From the NCBI GenBank assembly GCA_937935245.1, contig CALGXX010000016.1, positions 17,205-81,204 of the forward strand: DNA of 64,000 bases, read 5' to 3'. The stretch is from an uncultured Candidatus Saccharibacteria bacterium. Its GTDB lineage: Bacteria > Patescibacteriota > Saccharimonadia > Saccharimonadales > Saccharimonadaceae. A program made the position numbers and the translations under genes. Of the stretch, positions 8,285 to 16,906 are shown piece after piece (position 1 is the stretch's first letter; every line of letters starts with the position of its first letter). The notes under the pieces are model-generated. The model was not told where the DNA came from, searched no databases, and saw only the letters and a list, made by a program, of their open reading frames with translations.

Positions 8285-10798
8285 TTATAACATGTTGCGG
8301 AAAATCTTAAATTGTTCTTTAGTTGCTTTAGTTGCATTGGCCGATAGTCTCTTGTCGGTAAGAATTGTGTCGATAGCTTCCTTAAGATCTTGGCGTCCCT
8401 CATTAGTAAGAACAGATGTAGTATTTACAGCTTCCATTAATAACTTAACAGCATCAGCATCCGTAGTCGCTAAAGTTTCTGGTTTATATTTACCGCCTTG
8501 TAGCCAGTCAGCGAAGTAATTCATGAGGTCGTCCCTGTTATTAATATCACCCTTTAGCATATCGTCAATAAGCTTACCGCCCAAGAATGACGCCTTATTC
8601 TTTACACCAGATTCCGCTAATGCTGAAGCTGCAGAAGAATAGAATTCTGGCGGCAATTCACTAAGAAGCTCGGCGACTTCTGTTGCGGTACCGTATTTAA
8701 TCTGTTCTTCAATTGCGGCTTCACGTACAAATATGTTATTACTATCCAGTACTGTTCCATCTGAAAGCGTCACGGAATTGCCTAAAGATATCTTTTGTCT
8801 TTGCCCAGAGCTTAGCTTATAATGCTTCATAATCTGACGAGCTTCATCAACAGACTTGGCGTATTCACTACGGCTGGTTGCTATGGCTGAAGCTAAGGCT
8901 GCATTTGCACCAATCAAATTGCCATTTGCATCTTTGAATACATTGCCGCCAGCCTTCTCTTGAAGTTCCTTGCTGTTTATCAATTGCTCTGCAAATTCAC
9001 TATGCTGCTGGCGTTGAGCGTTATTCTTAATTAGTCCAGACACTGCAATTTCGGTTTCTAGGTCTTTAATATCTGACATAAATTGAGCTTGTTGCGCGTC
9101 TCGCCAATTTGAGTATTTAGTAAACTTAGCTCGTAGAGCACGATCGTACTTTCCATACGTATCAGTTGGTGCGTGACCCAGCGTAGCTTCGGTGTAGCGA
9201 TTGTCATCTTGTGCGGATAACAGATCTGCACGCCTGGAAGCCTGTCTGGCGTCTAAGTCTGACTTCTTATACCTGGCTGTATCTCTAAATGAATTCTCGG
9301 CATTTTTCTGCGAAGTTTCCAGATTTTTTTTACGTAATCTACTGTTATGATCTGCCCAACGGCGTAAACGATTTGGGTTGAATCGCGCCATATTAGGGTT
9401 AGCTAACTTCTTGTTTTTAATGGTCTCACGACGATCTTTAGACCAGTTCTTAGTCCTGTCGTATAAGCCTTTGTTCTTGTCATTAACAAACCCAGCGAAT
9501 TTACCCAATACTCCGCCACTGAACTTCATAATTAGGGGAGTTATAGCCAAAGGTATTATTTGAACCAGCATGCCTAGTACATGCATTATTGCGCCATTTG
9601 GACCAGAGGCATTTTGTATAATTATTATTCCCGCCAGTTGAGCTCCGCCAAACACTACAGCGAATGCTGGGAAAAATACTAGCATTGTTAAGAATAAGTC
9701 TCGCCATTTTTTAAACCACTTTTCTGTTCCAGGAAGTAAATAGCAAACGAAGGCTAAAGGTGAAATTATGATTAAGATAATAATGAGCGCTTGACGAGCA
9801 GCCATGATTAGGAGTATGAAGAGTAAAGTTAAGCCAGCTAATGCCGCGGCAGGTACTAGCATTGGTAATAATTCCGTAGTAAGTGCTAGCGATACGGCGT
9901 ATCCTGCTCCTACTGCCAGCGCTCCATTCGACAGTGCTGTACTGATAATCTCCGACCATGTCCATGTACTTGTATTTTCTCCTACAGTGGATATGGTATT
10001 TTTAATTCCCATGAAGGCGTCCTGAAAAGCGTAACCGGCTATGTTTGATAAATCCAGTAAAATAGCACAAATCGTAAATGATAAGTTGACCAGCACTGCT
10101 GCAATCACTAACCTAGGGATCATCTTTTTAACGCCGTAATTGCTAATTCCTACAGAGGTCAATTGTGAGTAGATAATCACCAAAAACGCCACAATAAACG
10201 CTACGTTGCTAATGTTGCGCATAATGACCCACGCCAGATAAATTCCGCTATTTTGGTTGGTTGTTTCTAATGGCTTAGTTTTTAAGAATTGCTGAAGCGC
10301 GCTGTACATATAATCTATGCCATCAGCCAGCCAGTTGGAAACTGGACAGATAAACCACCCTATTCCCTGCACATCACAGGAAGTGCTGGTTGAATTTTCA
10401 GATGGAGGGTCAATTGAAATAGTTGAACTATCGGTTTGATTATAAGTATCTGGCGGTGTAAAAGAATAAACCGCATAAGTTGCGGAACTTAGTGAAGATA
10501 TTTCGCCTGATGGGAAGTAAATAACTTTAACTTCTTTTTTATTTTTATCCTCATTTATGAAAACAAGTGAATTGTCAGGTAAATTAAACTTCTTGACTTT
10601 GTTGTTATCTGTTAGTCTGGTATATTTTTTATTAGAATAGGTTAAATCATGACCATCCCATTTTGCATCTGCGGCATAAACAGAGGTTGAGTGTGTTAAG
10701 GTATTAAGAAAAATACCCACCAGCATCCCTGCTATCAGCAACATAAACCACTGCAACCACTTATTAAGAAGCTGCCTGTACGAAATTAACCACTCCAT
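8285..10798 (-). CDS. VirB6/TrbL-like polytopic T4SS channel protein A
   Basis: This 837-aa protein has an N-terminal signal or anchor helix (about 15-43) and an extracytoplasmic domain to about residue 140. A motif with the sequence IGWFICPVSNW follows, then a cluster of six or seven membrane helices (about 185-460) of VirB6/TrbL type. The last 370 residues are charged and probably cytoplasmic coiled coil. It is a paralogue of the next upstream gene, sharing the GIGW/GVGW-ICP block, the SNYGVKK block and the PLAF helix ending. VirB6 proteins form the inner-membrane channel. Its own promoter, TTGACT-17 nt-TAATAT, ends 8 nt before the ATG. Confidence 0.85.
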   Translation of the reverse strand: MEWLISYRQLLNKWLQWFMLLIAGMLVGIFLNTLTHSTSVYAADAKWDGHDLTYSNKKYTRLTDNNKVKKFNLPDNSLVFINEDKNKKEVKVIYFPSGEISSLSSATYAVYSFTPPDTYNQTDSSTISIDPPSENSTSTSCDVQGIGWFICPVSNWLADGIDYMYSALQQFLKTKPLETTNQNSGIYLAWVIMRNISNVAFIVAFLVIIYSQLTSVGISNYGVKKMIPRLVIAAVLVNLSFTICAILLDLSNIAGYAFQDAFMGIKNTISTVGENTSTWTWSEIISTALSNGALAVGAGYAVSLALTTELLPMLVPAAALAGLTLLFILLIMAARQALIIILIIISPLAFVCYLLPGTEKWFKKWRDLFLTMLVFFPAFAVVFGGAQLAGIIIIQNASGPNGAIMHVLGMLVQIIPLAITPLIMKFSGGVLGKFAGFVNDKNKGLYDRTKNWSKDRRETIKNKKLANPNMARFNPNRLRRWADHNSRLRKKNLETSQKNAENSFRDTARYKKSDLDARQASRRADLLSAQDDNRYTEATLGHAPTDTYGKYDRALRAKFTKYSNWRDAQQAQFMSDIKDLETEIAVSGLIKNNAQRQQHSEFAEQLINSKELQEKAGGNVFKDANGNLIGANAALASAIATSRSEYAKSVDEARQIMKHYKLSSGQRQKISLGNSVTLSDGTVLDSNNIFVREAAIEEQIKYGTATEVAELLSELPPEFYSSAASALAESGVKNKASFLGGKLIDDMLKGDINNRDDLMNYFADWLQGGKYKPETLATTDADAVKLLMEAVNTTSVLTNEGRQDLKEAIDTILTDKRLSANATKATKEQFKIFRNML

Positions 10799-10844
10799 TC
10801 ATGGTTATATTAGCATTTTTGATGGAAAAAGTCAAGAGAAGAAG

Positions 10845-13442
10845 CTAAGCGCCAACTTTTTTGAATGCAGTATCTATTGTTCCGTTTATATTCTTTGAGG
10901 TGTTTGGATTTAACCTAGCTTTTATCGCTGCATCCTTAATTCCATGTCTGGCAGCAGAAGCCTTAGGGTTACTTTTTCTGTAAGCATCAATTGAAGCCTG
11001 AGCCAGCCATTTGGTAGCTCCTGCGTTTTGCACTAAGTGTTCTGCTTGTAAATTGCCATCTGCGGCGTTATCTATGGCCAGATTCTCTAGATCAGTCATA
11101 TTTTCAACTTTATCATTAAGGATATCATCCCCGAATTTGTTACCTAATATATTATTATCTCCCTTAGCAAATGCAGCTTTGATGGCACGATTCTTTATAA
11201 CGGCGTCTTTCCCCGCTAAGCTACTGAGCACATTGACACGATCGCTAAAGCCTCCATTAGACATAGTTTGGTCTATTGCAGCTGCGTACATACTTCGCGA
11301 GACTTTTTTACCCGCAGAGGTTTTACCCGTGCTGGCAATAGTAGCTATTTCATTCGATGTCATGCCTCTTAGGGCTAGAGCTTGACCCTTAACTTCATTC
11401 TCGAATAATTCGTCAGATACAGCTTGACTGTGGGCAGCACCCTCAGATAATCCCGTAAATCGTCCAGCCCAGCTATTGTCCAGTGCTCTCCTAGGGTTGA
11501 GCATAATTCCTGCTCCTTTAGCTAATCTACTATTACTGCCCCTGAGTGCGTCAGCTTTTCTTCCGAGCCAAGTGTTGCCAGATCTACGATTAGCCTGCCT
11601 TTTAGCAGAGCTTTTTTGCCAGCCTTTTTTAATATCACCTATTCTAGATTTTCCCATAACTGCGCCACCTAGACGCTTGTTAGCCATATTACTTAGGCCG
11701 CCAAGTTTTCCTGCAAAACTACCCAATGAGTTTAATGAACTCTTTAGTACGAAAGGTGTGGCGCCTAACGGTAATATAGATACTGCTAAAGCAGCAAATT
11801 GCATAGTCACTTTCGGATTATTTGGGTCATCCGTAGCCGATGCAGCCAATATAGCCCCTGCGAGTTTCCCGGCTCCATATAGAAGAGAAACTACAGGAAA
11901 TACTACCAATAAACCTTTGAACATTGATATCCATTTTTTGAATAAGTTTTCAGTGTTTGGCAGAAGCCATGCCGCAAATGCCAGTGGAGAGACTGCTATT
12001 AATAATATAATAGCGGCCTGTCGAACGATTAGTATGACTAGCACGACGAGTAAAGCCAAAAGTAGAGCCATGATAGTAGGCATGCTTACTGCTAGAAATA
12101 GGAATAAAGCTGCTCCAGCTAGAGCTAATCCACCAACTACAAAAGTGGAAAAACTGCCATTCGCTGCTGATTGGGTATCTATTCCTGATGCAGCTCCCTC
12201 CAGAACTCCTTTAAGAGAAAAGCCGAGTATATTAGACAAGTCTACTGCCAATTGACAAAGGTAAAAAGATAAGTTTACAAGCAAAGCTCCTATTATCAAC
12301 CTTGGCAGGATTTTCTTAATTCCATAGTTGCTGACGCCAACATTACTTATTTGGGAGAATATTACCCACAGGAATATTACGGCAAATATAGCGTTTGCGA
12401 TATCTCGGAAGAAATCCCAAGCTTGTTTTAATCCTCCGGATGTTGAATCATTCTTAAAGATTTTTGGATCAATAGATAAAAATTGAGATATTGCAGAATA
12501 AGCAGAGTCGCTAATATTACTAGCGAAGTTCATTAGAGGACAAATAAGCCATCCCACTCCGTCGACGCCACATGAGTTTTTTGCTTCATCAGCTTTACTT
12601 TCTTCGGTCGCTGCTGACCCTGAGGTGTTTACGTCTTTTTTTATGTCATCCCATGCGATTTCACTTTTTTGTGATTTTATAGTTTTCTCGTCTATCCCGG
12701 AATTTCCAGCCAGACAACTAGTAAATACAGCGTCCATCGCGCCGCTTCCAGTATCTCCGTTGGTACGTTTAGCGACAGTTTTAACAGCACTAGCTATACA
12801 CGTACCTATTAACATTTTCGCGAGTTTTTGCTTGGCGGCGTCATCACAGACCCACCCCTTCTCTGATGCTTGTGATGGTGCCCCTGGAAGCGATTGATAC
12901 TTACATCCGGCAGCAACCTTATCTGCGTCTGAGAGCCCCAAATACCATGGACTGGTCTCAATTTTAGGAGAGATTAGAGTTACTAGACTATCCTGACCTG
13001 CTTTATTAGCGAGTGCTTCGGCATTTTTTTCAACAGTACTAGTCGAACTGCTACCCGAGCCCTTGACACAACGTCCTTTTTTATAAGTACTTGTTCTGTT
13101 ATCTATTGTTGATATTTTACGTTCCTCTGAAAATTCATCTTTGGTGTAGCCAGTGTTACACGTAAAGCTAGTGTAGTTACTGCTTGCTCCCTGTTTTTCA
13201 TCCGCGCATCTCCAATATCCATCTCCTTGATCAACGGGCTTATACGAGAAAACACCATGTTTCGGACATGTCATAGTGCCATTGGTTATGTTACCCGTGA
13301 TGCCGTCATCAGCAAAAGCAGGTTTGGCTGTAAGAATAGTAGAAAATAATGCCATTAGCATAAAGCTCATGCACGCATAAAAAGCTTTATATTTTAAGCT
13401 ATTCCCATAACTACGCCCACTAATAAACATAAACACCTTCAT
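10845..13442 (-). CDS. VirB6/TrbL-like polytopic T4SS channel protein B
   Basis: The 865-aa product has a signal peptide (about 1-45, ending AKPAFA) and a cysteine-containing extracytoplasmic N-domain (45-300) with possible disulfides. The shared motif GVGWLICPLMNF is followed by six or seven helices (about 340-590) and a long basic then helical cytoplasmic tail. It is paralogous to the neighbour at 8285. The two may form a heteromeric channel, or one may be specialised. The start codon lies inside a 15-bp perfect inverted repeat (13428-13467), and no clear ribosome binding site is visible, so expression may depend on that structure. Confidence 0.83.
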   Translation of the reverse strand: MKVFMFISGRSYGNSLKYKAFYACMSFMLMALFSTILTAKPAFADDGITGNITNGTMTCPKHGVFSYKPVDQGDGYWRCADEKQGASSNYTSFTCNTGYTKDEFSEERKISTIDNRTSTYKKGRCVKGSGSSSTSTVEKNAEALANKAGQDSLVTLISPKIETSPWYLGLSDADKVAAGCKYQSLPGAPSQASEKGWVCDDAAKQKLAKMLIGTCIASAVKTVAKRTNGDTGSGAMDAVFTSCLAGNSGIDEKTIKSQKSEIAWDDIKKDVNTSGSAATEESKADEAKNSCGVDGVGWLICPLMNFASNISDSAYSAISQFLSIDPKIFKNDSTSGGLKQAWDFFRDIANAIFAVIFLWVIFSQISNVGVSNYGIKKILPRLIIGALLVNLSFYLCQLAVDLSNILGFSLKGVLEGAASGIDTQSAANGSFSTFVVGGLALAGAALFLFLAVSMPTIMALLLALLVVLVILIVRQAAIILLIAVSPLAFAAWLLPNTENLFKKWISMFKGLLVVFPVVSLLYGAGKLAGAILAASATDDPNNPKVTMQFAALAVSILPLGATPFVLKSSLNSLGSFAGKLGGLSNMANKRLGGAVMGKSRIGDIKKGWQKSSAKRQANRRSGNTWLGRKADALRGSNSRLAKGAGIMLNPRRALDNSWAGRFTGLSEGAAHSQAVSDELFENEVKGQALALRGMTSNEIATIASTGKTSAGKKVSRSMYAAAIDQTMSNGGFSDRVNVLSSLAGKDAVIKNRAIKAAFAKGDNNILGNKFGDDILNDKVENMTDLENLAIDNAADGNLQAEHLVQNAGATKWLAQASIDAYRKSNPKASAARHGIKDAAIKARLNPNTSKNINGTIDTAFKKVGA

Positions 13443-13467
13443 TTAACCATATATGAAGGTGTTTATG
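13428..13467. repeat. 15-bp perfect inverted repeat spanning a start codon
   Basis: Positions 13428-13442 (CATAAACACCTTCAT) are the exact reverse complement of 13453-13467, with a 10-nt loop. In the minus-strand transcript the ATG of the VirB6-like gene (13442) begins the 3' arm, so folding would hide the start. There is no T-run, so a simple terminator is unlikely. It could be a translational control hairpin, a processing site after the lipoprotein gene, or a protein-binding palindrome. Confidence 0.8.
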
Positions 13468-13490
13468 CAAGATTTTAGTAAAGTTTATTT

Positions 13491-14627
13491 TTAAGATGCG
13501 TAGTATTTTTGTAATTCAGGAAGGTCGCAAATTAGTCTTTCCTTATCGCCGTCAACAATGTGAATACTTTTGGTGCTAATGCCGTCGGTGCATGTCTTAT
13601 CTGTAACTCTCGCGTCAACTAATGTTCCATATATATATGCTCTTTGGCCTTCCGCTGGAGCTCCGTATCCATTACCTGGTTTTTCTGCCGGCTCATTAGC
13701 ATAGTGTATGTCTTCTGATTCAGTATTTACAATTAATACAGTAAGTTTTAACACACGCTTTATATCGTCTCCCATATCACTTGGGACAAGGAAATCGTAT
13801 GTATCGTGCGTTCCCCCAGCGTTCATTCCTCCTGAACTTAGCAGGTCTGCATCTGGATCTTTAGCGTCCTTATCGTTAAAGTTATTTCTGGTTCTGGTTC
13901 CGTAGTAACTCGCAAAAGGTTCTATTAATTTACCCTCTTCTATGGTTCCGCCATATATAGATGTTTTTATGGATACAGGATACTCTTTAAAATTATTAAG
14001 CCTTCCCTTCAACTTTGATTTGGCATAACCACCGGTAAAGGCATCTAGTGCTTCAGCCATTACATCATCTGCGGTTATGCCAGTTTCTGGCGGTAATAAA
14101 GAGTTGTCTTCATTGCAGGCGTGTGTAAGCACAGCAATATCGTACAATAGCGTCATAATAGAGCGTGCAACTTCATCCTGAACTTCTTTGTAGTTGCCTG
14201 CATCTGCTTTCCAAGCGCCTTTCTCATAATCAAAAGTCTTAGACTTAAATCCATGATTTGCGTGAGACCACCCTATCAGAAGACCCATTCGTTTAGTGTA
14301 AAACTCGCCCTTTTGCTTCTCTTCTTCTGTAGCGTTTTCGAATTCTTTTTTTAGCGCGCTTAGATTCTCAGCGAAATCTTTCAGTCCGACAAATTCCATT
14401 TTTATTTCTTGAGTTTCTGGAGTTGGGGATTTTGTTACAGGCTCTGTCCCTATTGATTTGGTAGGAGCTGGAGTAGTTTGTTCCGCGCTTTGAACTTTTT
14501 GCGCGCCGCAGCCTGCGGCAAGTGCTAATGTTGCAGCAATCGCGCCAAATTTCGCGCCAAATTTAATAAAATCTCTCCTAGGCATTTCTTTTGATGAACC
14601 GCTTGGGTTATTAGGGTTATAAACCAT
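13491..14627 (-). CDS. Lipoprotein-like protein with Tat-like signal, unknown function
   Basis: With the start at ATG 14627 the product is 378 aa. The N-terminus carries PRRDFIKFGA, a twin-arginine-like motif (Arg17, Arg18), then a hydrophobic stretch ending LAAGC with Cys40 as a possible though atypical lipidation site. A Thr/Pro linker follows, then a soluble domain of about 310 residues that I do not recognise. Longer frames reach into tRNA-Asp and its terminator, so they are artefacts. A promoter (TTGCAT-17 nt-TATGAT, 14706-14734) lies inside that false extension and AGAAAGGA precedes ATG 14627, which supports this start. It lies upstream of the T4SS operon on the same strand, so a surface role linked to the machine is possible. 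Confidence 0.75.
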   Translation of the reverse strand: MVYNPNNPSGSSKEMPRRDFIKFGAKFGAIAATLALAAGCGAQKVQSAEQTTPAPTKSIGTEPVTKSPTPETQEIKMEFVGLKDFAENLSALKKEFENATEEEKQKGEFYTKRMGLLIGWSHANHGFKSKTFDYEKGAWKADAGNYKEVQDEVARSIMTLLYDIAVLTHACNEDNSLLPPETGITADDVMAEALDAFTGGYAKSKLKGRLNNFKEYPVSIKTSIYGGTIEEGKLIEPFASYYGTRTRNNFNDKDAKDPDADLLSSGGMNAGGTHDTYDFLVPSDMGDDIKRVLKLTVLIVNTESEDIHYANEPAEKPGNGYGAPAEGQRAYIYGTLVDARVTDKTCTDGISTKSIHIVDGDKERLICDLPELQKYYAS

Positions 14628-14705
14628 AACGCTTGGGGTCCTTTCTCTGACATTGTCAGGTATTTTATTGTAAAACTCCTTAGACTTTTCAGCCCAATTG
14701 GCAAT

Positions 14706-14734
14706 ATCATAACATAAATTGCACATAAATGCAA
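14706..14734 (-). promoter_or_regulatory. Promoter of the Tat-like lipoprotein gene
   Basis: On the minus strand TTGCAT (14729-14734), a 17-nt spacer and TATGAT (14706-14711) fit a sigma-70 promoter. It lies downstream of the tRNA-Asp terminator and upstream of ATG 14627, giving the lipoprotein gene its own transcript. Confidence 0.65.
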
Positions 14735-14756
14735 TAAATATGGAATATTTTTTCAT

Positions 14757-14780
14757 AAAAAAACACCCTGTCGAGGGGTG
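14757..14780 (-). terminator. Terminator of tRNA-Asp
   Basis: On the minus strand CACCC pairs with GGGTG around a short loop and is followed by seven T. It lies 9 nt after the tRNA CCA end, and its T-run touches the false upstream ATG at 14756. Confidence 0.75.
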
Positions 14781-14789
14781 AATTATCTG

Positions 14790-14867
14790 TGGCGCGCTCG
14801 ACCGGATTCGAACCGGCGATCTCCTCCGTGACAGGGAGGCGTGATAGGCCAACTTCACTACGAGCGC
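14790..14867 (-). tRNA. tRNA-Asp(GTC), CCA encoded
   Basis: The minus strand folds as a full cloverleaf. The acceptor GCGCTCG pairs with CGAGCGC, the anticodon arm is CCTCC-CTGTCAC-GGAGG with anticodon GTC, and the T arm holds TTCGAAT. The discriminator is G and CCA is encoded. A promoter precedes it and a terminator follows. Confidence 0.95.
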
Positions 14868-14882
14868 ATATCAATATCCCTT

Positions 14883-14911
14883 ATATTATCAGATTACTTC
14901 TGTCTTTTCAA
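14883..14911 (-). promoter_or_regulatory. Promoter of tRNA-Asp
   Basis: On the minus strand TTGAAA (14906-14911), 17 nt and TAATAT (14883-14888) lie about 15 nt upstream of the mature tRNA 5' end. Confidence 0.65.
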
Positions 14912-14933
14912 GGAAAATGTTTGCTTTTTTCGC

Positions 14934-14960
14934 TTGACTATTTTACAATTTAGGTATAAG
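14934..14960 (+). promoter_or_regulatory. Probable promoter of the pilin operon
   Basis: TTGACT (14934-14939) and TATAAG (14955-14960) are 15 nt apart, short of the ideal 17, and lie just upstream of the first pilin gene at 14971. No better pair is visible in the 100-nt gap between tRNA-Asp and the pilins. Confidence 0.5.
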
Positions 14961-14970
14961 AGAAAATTTT

Positions 14971-15345
14971 ATGACAAAAAGAAATATTGTAATCAGTATA
15001 TTCATCGCAACAGTAATCGCAGGAAGTATTTTTATACCCAGGGTAGCTTTAGCAGTTGCCAAATGTGGTGGAGCGGAAACCTCTGTTATTTCCTGTGACG
15101 GAACTGGTAGTACAGCAATCATTAATATAATAAAGCAAGTCATTAAGATTTTAACTGCTGGTATTGGAGTTGCGGCGGTTGGTGCTGTTATATATGGGGC
15201 ATTTTTATATACCACTTCTGAGGGTAGCCCGGATAAGATAAAAAAAGCGCGTGAAGTCTGGACGAATACTGTTATTGGGATAATAATGTTTGCGTTTATG
15301 GTGGCAATTACCAACTTTATTATTCCAGGAGGAGTTTTCGATTAA
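14971..15345 (+). CDS. VirB2/TrbC-like T4SS pilin, paralogue 1
   Basis: The 124-aa product has a signal peptide (about 1-30, ending RVALA) and two hydrophobic helices (about 50-75 and 95-118). They are separated by a short polar loop, YTTSEGSPDKIKKARE. This is the topology of VirB2/TrbC pilins and matches the next five genes. It has two Cys residues (32 and 42) after the signal peptide, absent from most of the paralogues. It is the first gene of the array, and its stop overlaps the next start as TAATG. Pilins of this family form the extracellular filament or channel lining of T4SSs. Confidence 0.85.
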   Translation: MTKRNIVISIFIATVIAGSIFIPRVALAVAKCGGAETSVISCDGTGSTAIINIIKQVIKILTAGIGVAAVGAVIYGAFLYTTSEGSPDKIKKAREVWTNTVIGIIMFAFMVAITNFIIPGGVFD

Positions 15346-15779
15346 TGAAAAAGATTATAATAGCGATGTCTTTAATGATTATGGGGTCGTTTGGGGCGAG
15401 TGTAACTTTCCCGAATACTTCTTTTGCGGACGATAACGATGCGTGTTCTAATAAGGGGAAAATTTTAACGTTAAAACCATGGTATAGCGGTTTAACTAAT
15501 AATGACTGTTCCCTTAGAAGTCCAGGCGCAGATGCTAATTCTCAAGCTAACTATATTTGGAAAATCGCACTTAATATCGTTGATGATTTGCTGCAGCTTA
15601 TCGGCTACACGACTATTGGATATATCATGTACGGTGGTTTCTTGATGATGACCAGTAACGGCGCTCCAGATAAGGCCGCTCGTGGACGAAAAACTATTAT
15701 GAGTGCCGCTATTGGCTTGGTTATTGCCCTAGCTTCTGTTGCGCTAGTCAACTTTATATCATCAAAGATAGGGGTATAA
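15345..15779 (+). CDS. VirB2/TrbC-like T4SS pilin, paralogue 2
   Basis: The product is 144 aa with a signal peptide (about 1-28), a longer extracytoplasmic segment with two Cys residues (28-65) and two hydrophobic helices. The polar loop is MTSNGAPDKAARGRK. It is the longest member of the array, so it could be a minor or tip pilin, but that is only inference from length. Its start overlaps the previous stop by 1 nt, so translation is probably coupled. Confidence 0.83.
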   Translation: MKKIIIAMSLMIMGSFGASVTFPNTSFADDNDACSNKGKILTLKPWYSGLTNNDCSLRSPGADANSQANYIWKIALNIVDDLLQLIGYTTIGYIMYGGFLMMTSNGAPDKAARGRKTIMSAAIGLVIALASVALVNFISSKIGV

Positions 15780-15780
15780 A

Positions 15781-16065
15781 ATGAGATATATGGAATTTTT
15801 TGCTGGATTATTAGGAGAGGCAGATGCTCTTGGTGTGCCGAAGAATAATGGTGTAGATATTATGAAGTTTGTCGATCTGGCACTTTGGGTGGCTGGTATT
15901 ATAGCTGTTATTGTGGTGATTATTGCTGGAATAAACTATTCCCTGTCATCTGGCGATCCGTCCAAAACTGCCAGCGCAAAGAATGCTATTTTATATTCAG
16001 TCATTGGTCTGGTTATTGCTGCTAGTGCGATTGCTATAACAAAGTATATTATAGGAAAGGTTTAA
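15781..16065 (+). CDS. VirB2/TrbC-like T4SS pilin, paralogue 3 (short)
   Basis: This 94-aa protein keeps the two helices and the loop SSGDPSKTASAKNA, but its N-terminus (MRYMEFFAGLLGEADALG) is not a classic signal peptide. It may insert without cleavage or act as a minor subunit. AGGGG precedes the ATG and the gap to the previous stop is 1 nt. The loop, with Ser-Gly-Asp and a Lys followed by an Ala-Lys-Asn motif, is the family signature in this locus. Confidence 0.83.
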   Translation: MRYMEFFAGLLGEADALGVPKNNGVDIMKFVDLALWVAGIIAVIVVIIAGINYSLSSGDPSKTASAKNAILYSVIGLVIAASAIAITKYIIGKV

Positions 16066-16066
16066 G

Positions 16067-16444
16067 ATGAAGATTTTTACGAAAATTCTGACTGCTGGAA
16101 TGTTAATGGTTGGGCTTCTTGGAGTGCTTACTCCAGCAGTATCTGCAGCTAACGGTATTAATATTTGCTCAGGAAATGAAAACTCTATCTATTGTAAAAA
16201 TAAAAACACTGGCGAAACTCAAGTGAACGGTATCATAAAAACTATCGTTGAAGTTCTGCTTACTGCCGTTGGTGCTATTTCGATTATTATGATAGTTATT
16301 GGTGGTATTATGTTTGCACTTTCCAGTGGTGACGCTCAGAAAGCCGCAAAAGCCAGGAACACTGTTTTATATGCGGTAGTCGGTTTGGCTGTGTCATTAT
16401 TCGCATCAGCAATTGTTAATTTTGTATTTAATAGGTTTAATTAG
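16067..16444 (+). CDS. VirB2/TrbC-like T4SS pilin, paralogue 4
   Basis: The 125-aa product has a cleavable signal peptide (ending AVSAA near residue 27), a short segment with two Cys residues, then two hydrophobic helices with the loop SSGDAQKAAKARN. AGGAAAGG upstream is a good ribosome binding site and only 1 nt separates it from the previous gene. It is a pilin subunit by topology and by its place in the array. Confidence 0.85.
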   Translation: MKIFTKILTAGMLMVGLLGVLTPAVSAANGINICSGNENSIYCKNKNTGETQVNGIIKTIVEVLLTAVGAISIIMIVIGGIMFALSSGDAQKAAKARNTVLYAVVGLAVSLFASAIVNFVFNRFN

Positions 16445-16452
16445 GAGAAAAT

Positions 16453-16830
16453 ATGAAAAAATCAATAATATCAATAGCAATTATGACCTGTGCGGTGTTT
16501 GGGGTGTCAGTTTTATCTACCACTTCCCTGTCGGGCAGTGTTTCTGCCCAGGTATCTAAAGGAATTGATACGGCTACAACATCGGAAATGAAAGGTAAAA
16601 GTATTGACGGTGATGGCGGTCTAATAAAAACAGTAGTTAATGTTTTACTTTGGGCTGTGGGTATTTTGTCTGTTATTATGATTATTTTTAGTGGTTTTCG
16701 CTATATTACTTCATCTGGCGACGCATCAAAGACAAAATCTGCTCAGAATACGCTCATTTATTCAGTAGTTGGACTAATAGTGGCTATCATGGCATGGGCG
16801 ATTGTCAATATGGTTATAAAGCGACTATAA
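16453..16830 (+). CDS. VirB2/TrbC-like T4SS pilin, paralogue 5
   Basis: The 125-aa product has a signal peptide (about 1-33, ending GSVSA), a Cys-free mature region and two helices around the loop TSSGDASKTKSAQN. GGAGAAA precedes the ATG at good spacing. It is the last gene before a 76-nt gap that carries a separate promoter for the sixth pilin. Confidence 0.85.
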   Translation: MKKSIISIAIMTCAVFGVSVLSTTSLSGSVSAQVSKGIDTATTSEMKGKSIDGDGGLIKTVVNVLLWAVGILSVIMIIFSGFRYITSSGDASKTKSAQNTLIYSVVGLIVAIMAWAIVNMVIKRL

Positions 16831-16846
16831 TAAATCCATAATTAGT

Positions 16847-16875
16847 TTTACAAATAACAGATAAAAATATATAAT
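16847..16875 (+). promoter_or_regulatory. Promoter of pilin gene 6
   Basis: TTTACA (16847-16852), a 17-nt spacer and TATAAT (16870-16875) form a near-consensus promoter in the gap between pilins 5 and 6. The sixth pilin can therefore be made separately and probably at a higher level. Confidence 0.7.
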
Positions 16876-16906
16876 AGTAATATCATTAAACAAGGAGAAA
16901 ATAACA

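Noticed and set aside
11476..12255. 259-aa open frame on the plus strand
   Set aside because: It is antisense to the VirB6/TrbL-like gene, is an artefact of its hydrophobic codon pattern, and has no promoter or ribosome binding site.
13453..13494. Short plus-strand frame that mirrors the first codons of the VirB6-like gene
   Set aside because: It is a consequence of the 15-bp inverted repeat and overlaps the lipoprotein 3' end without a ribosome binding site.
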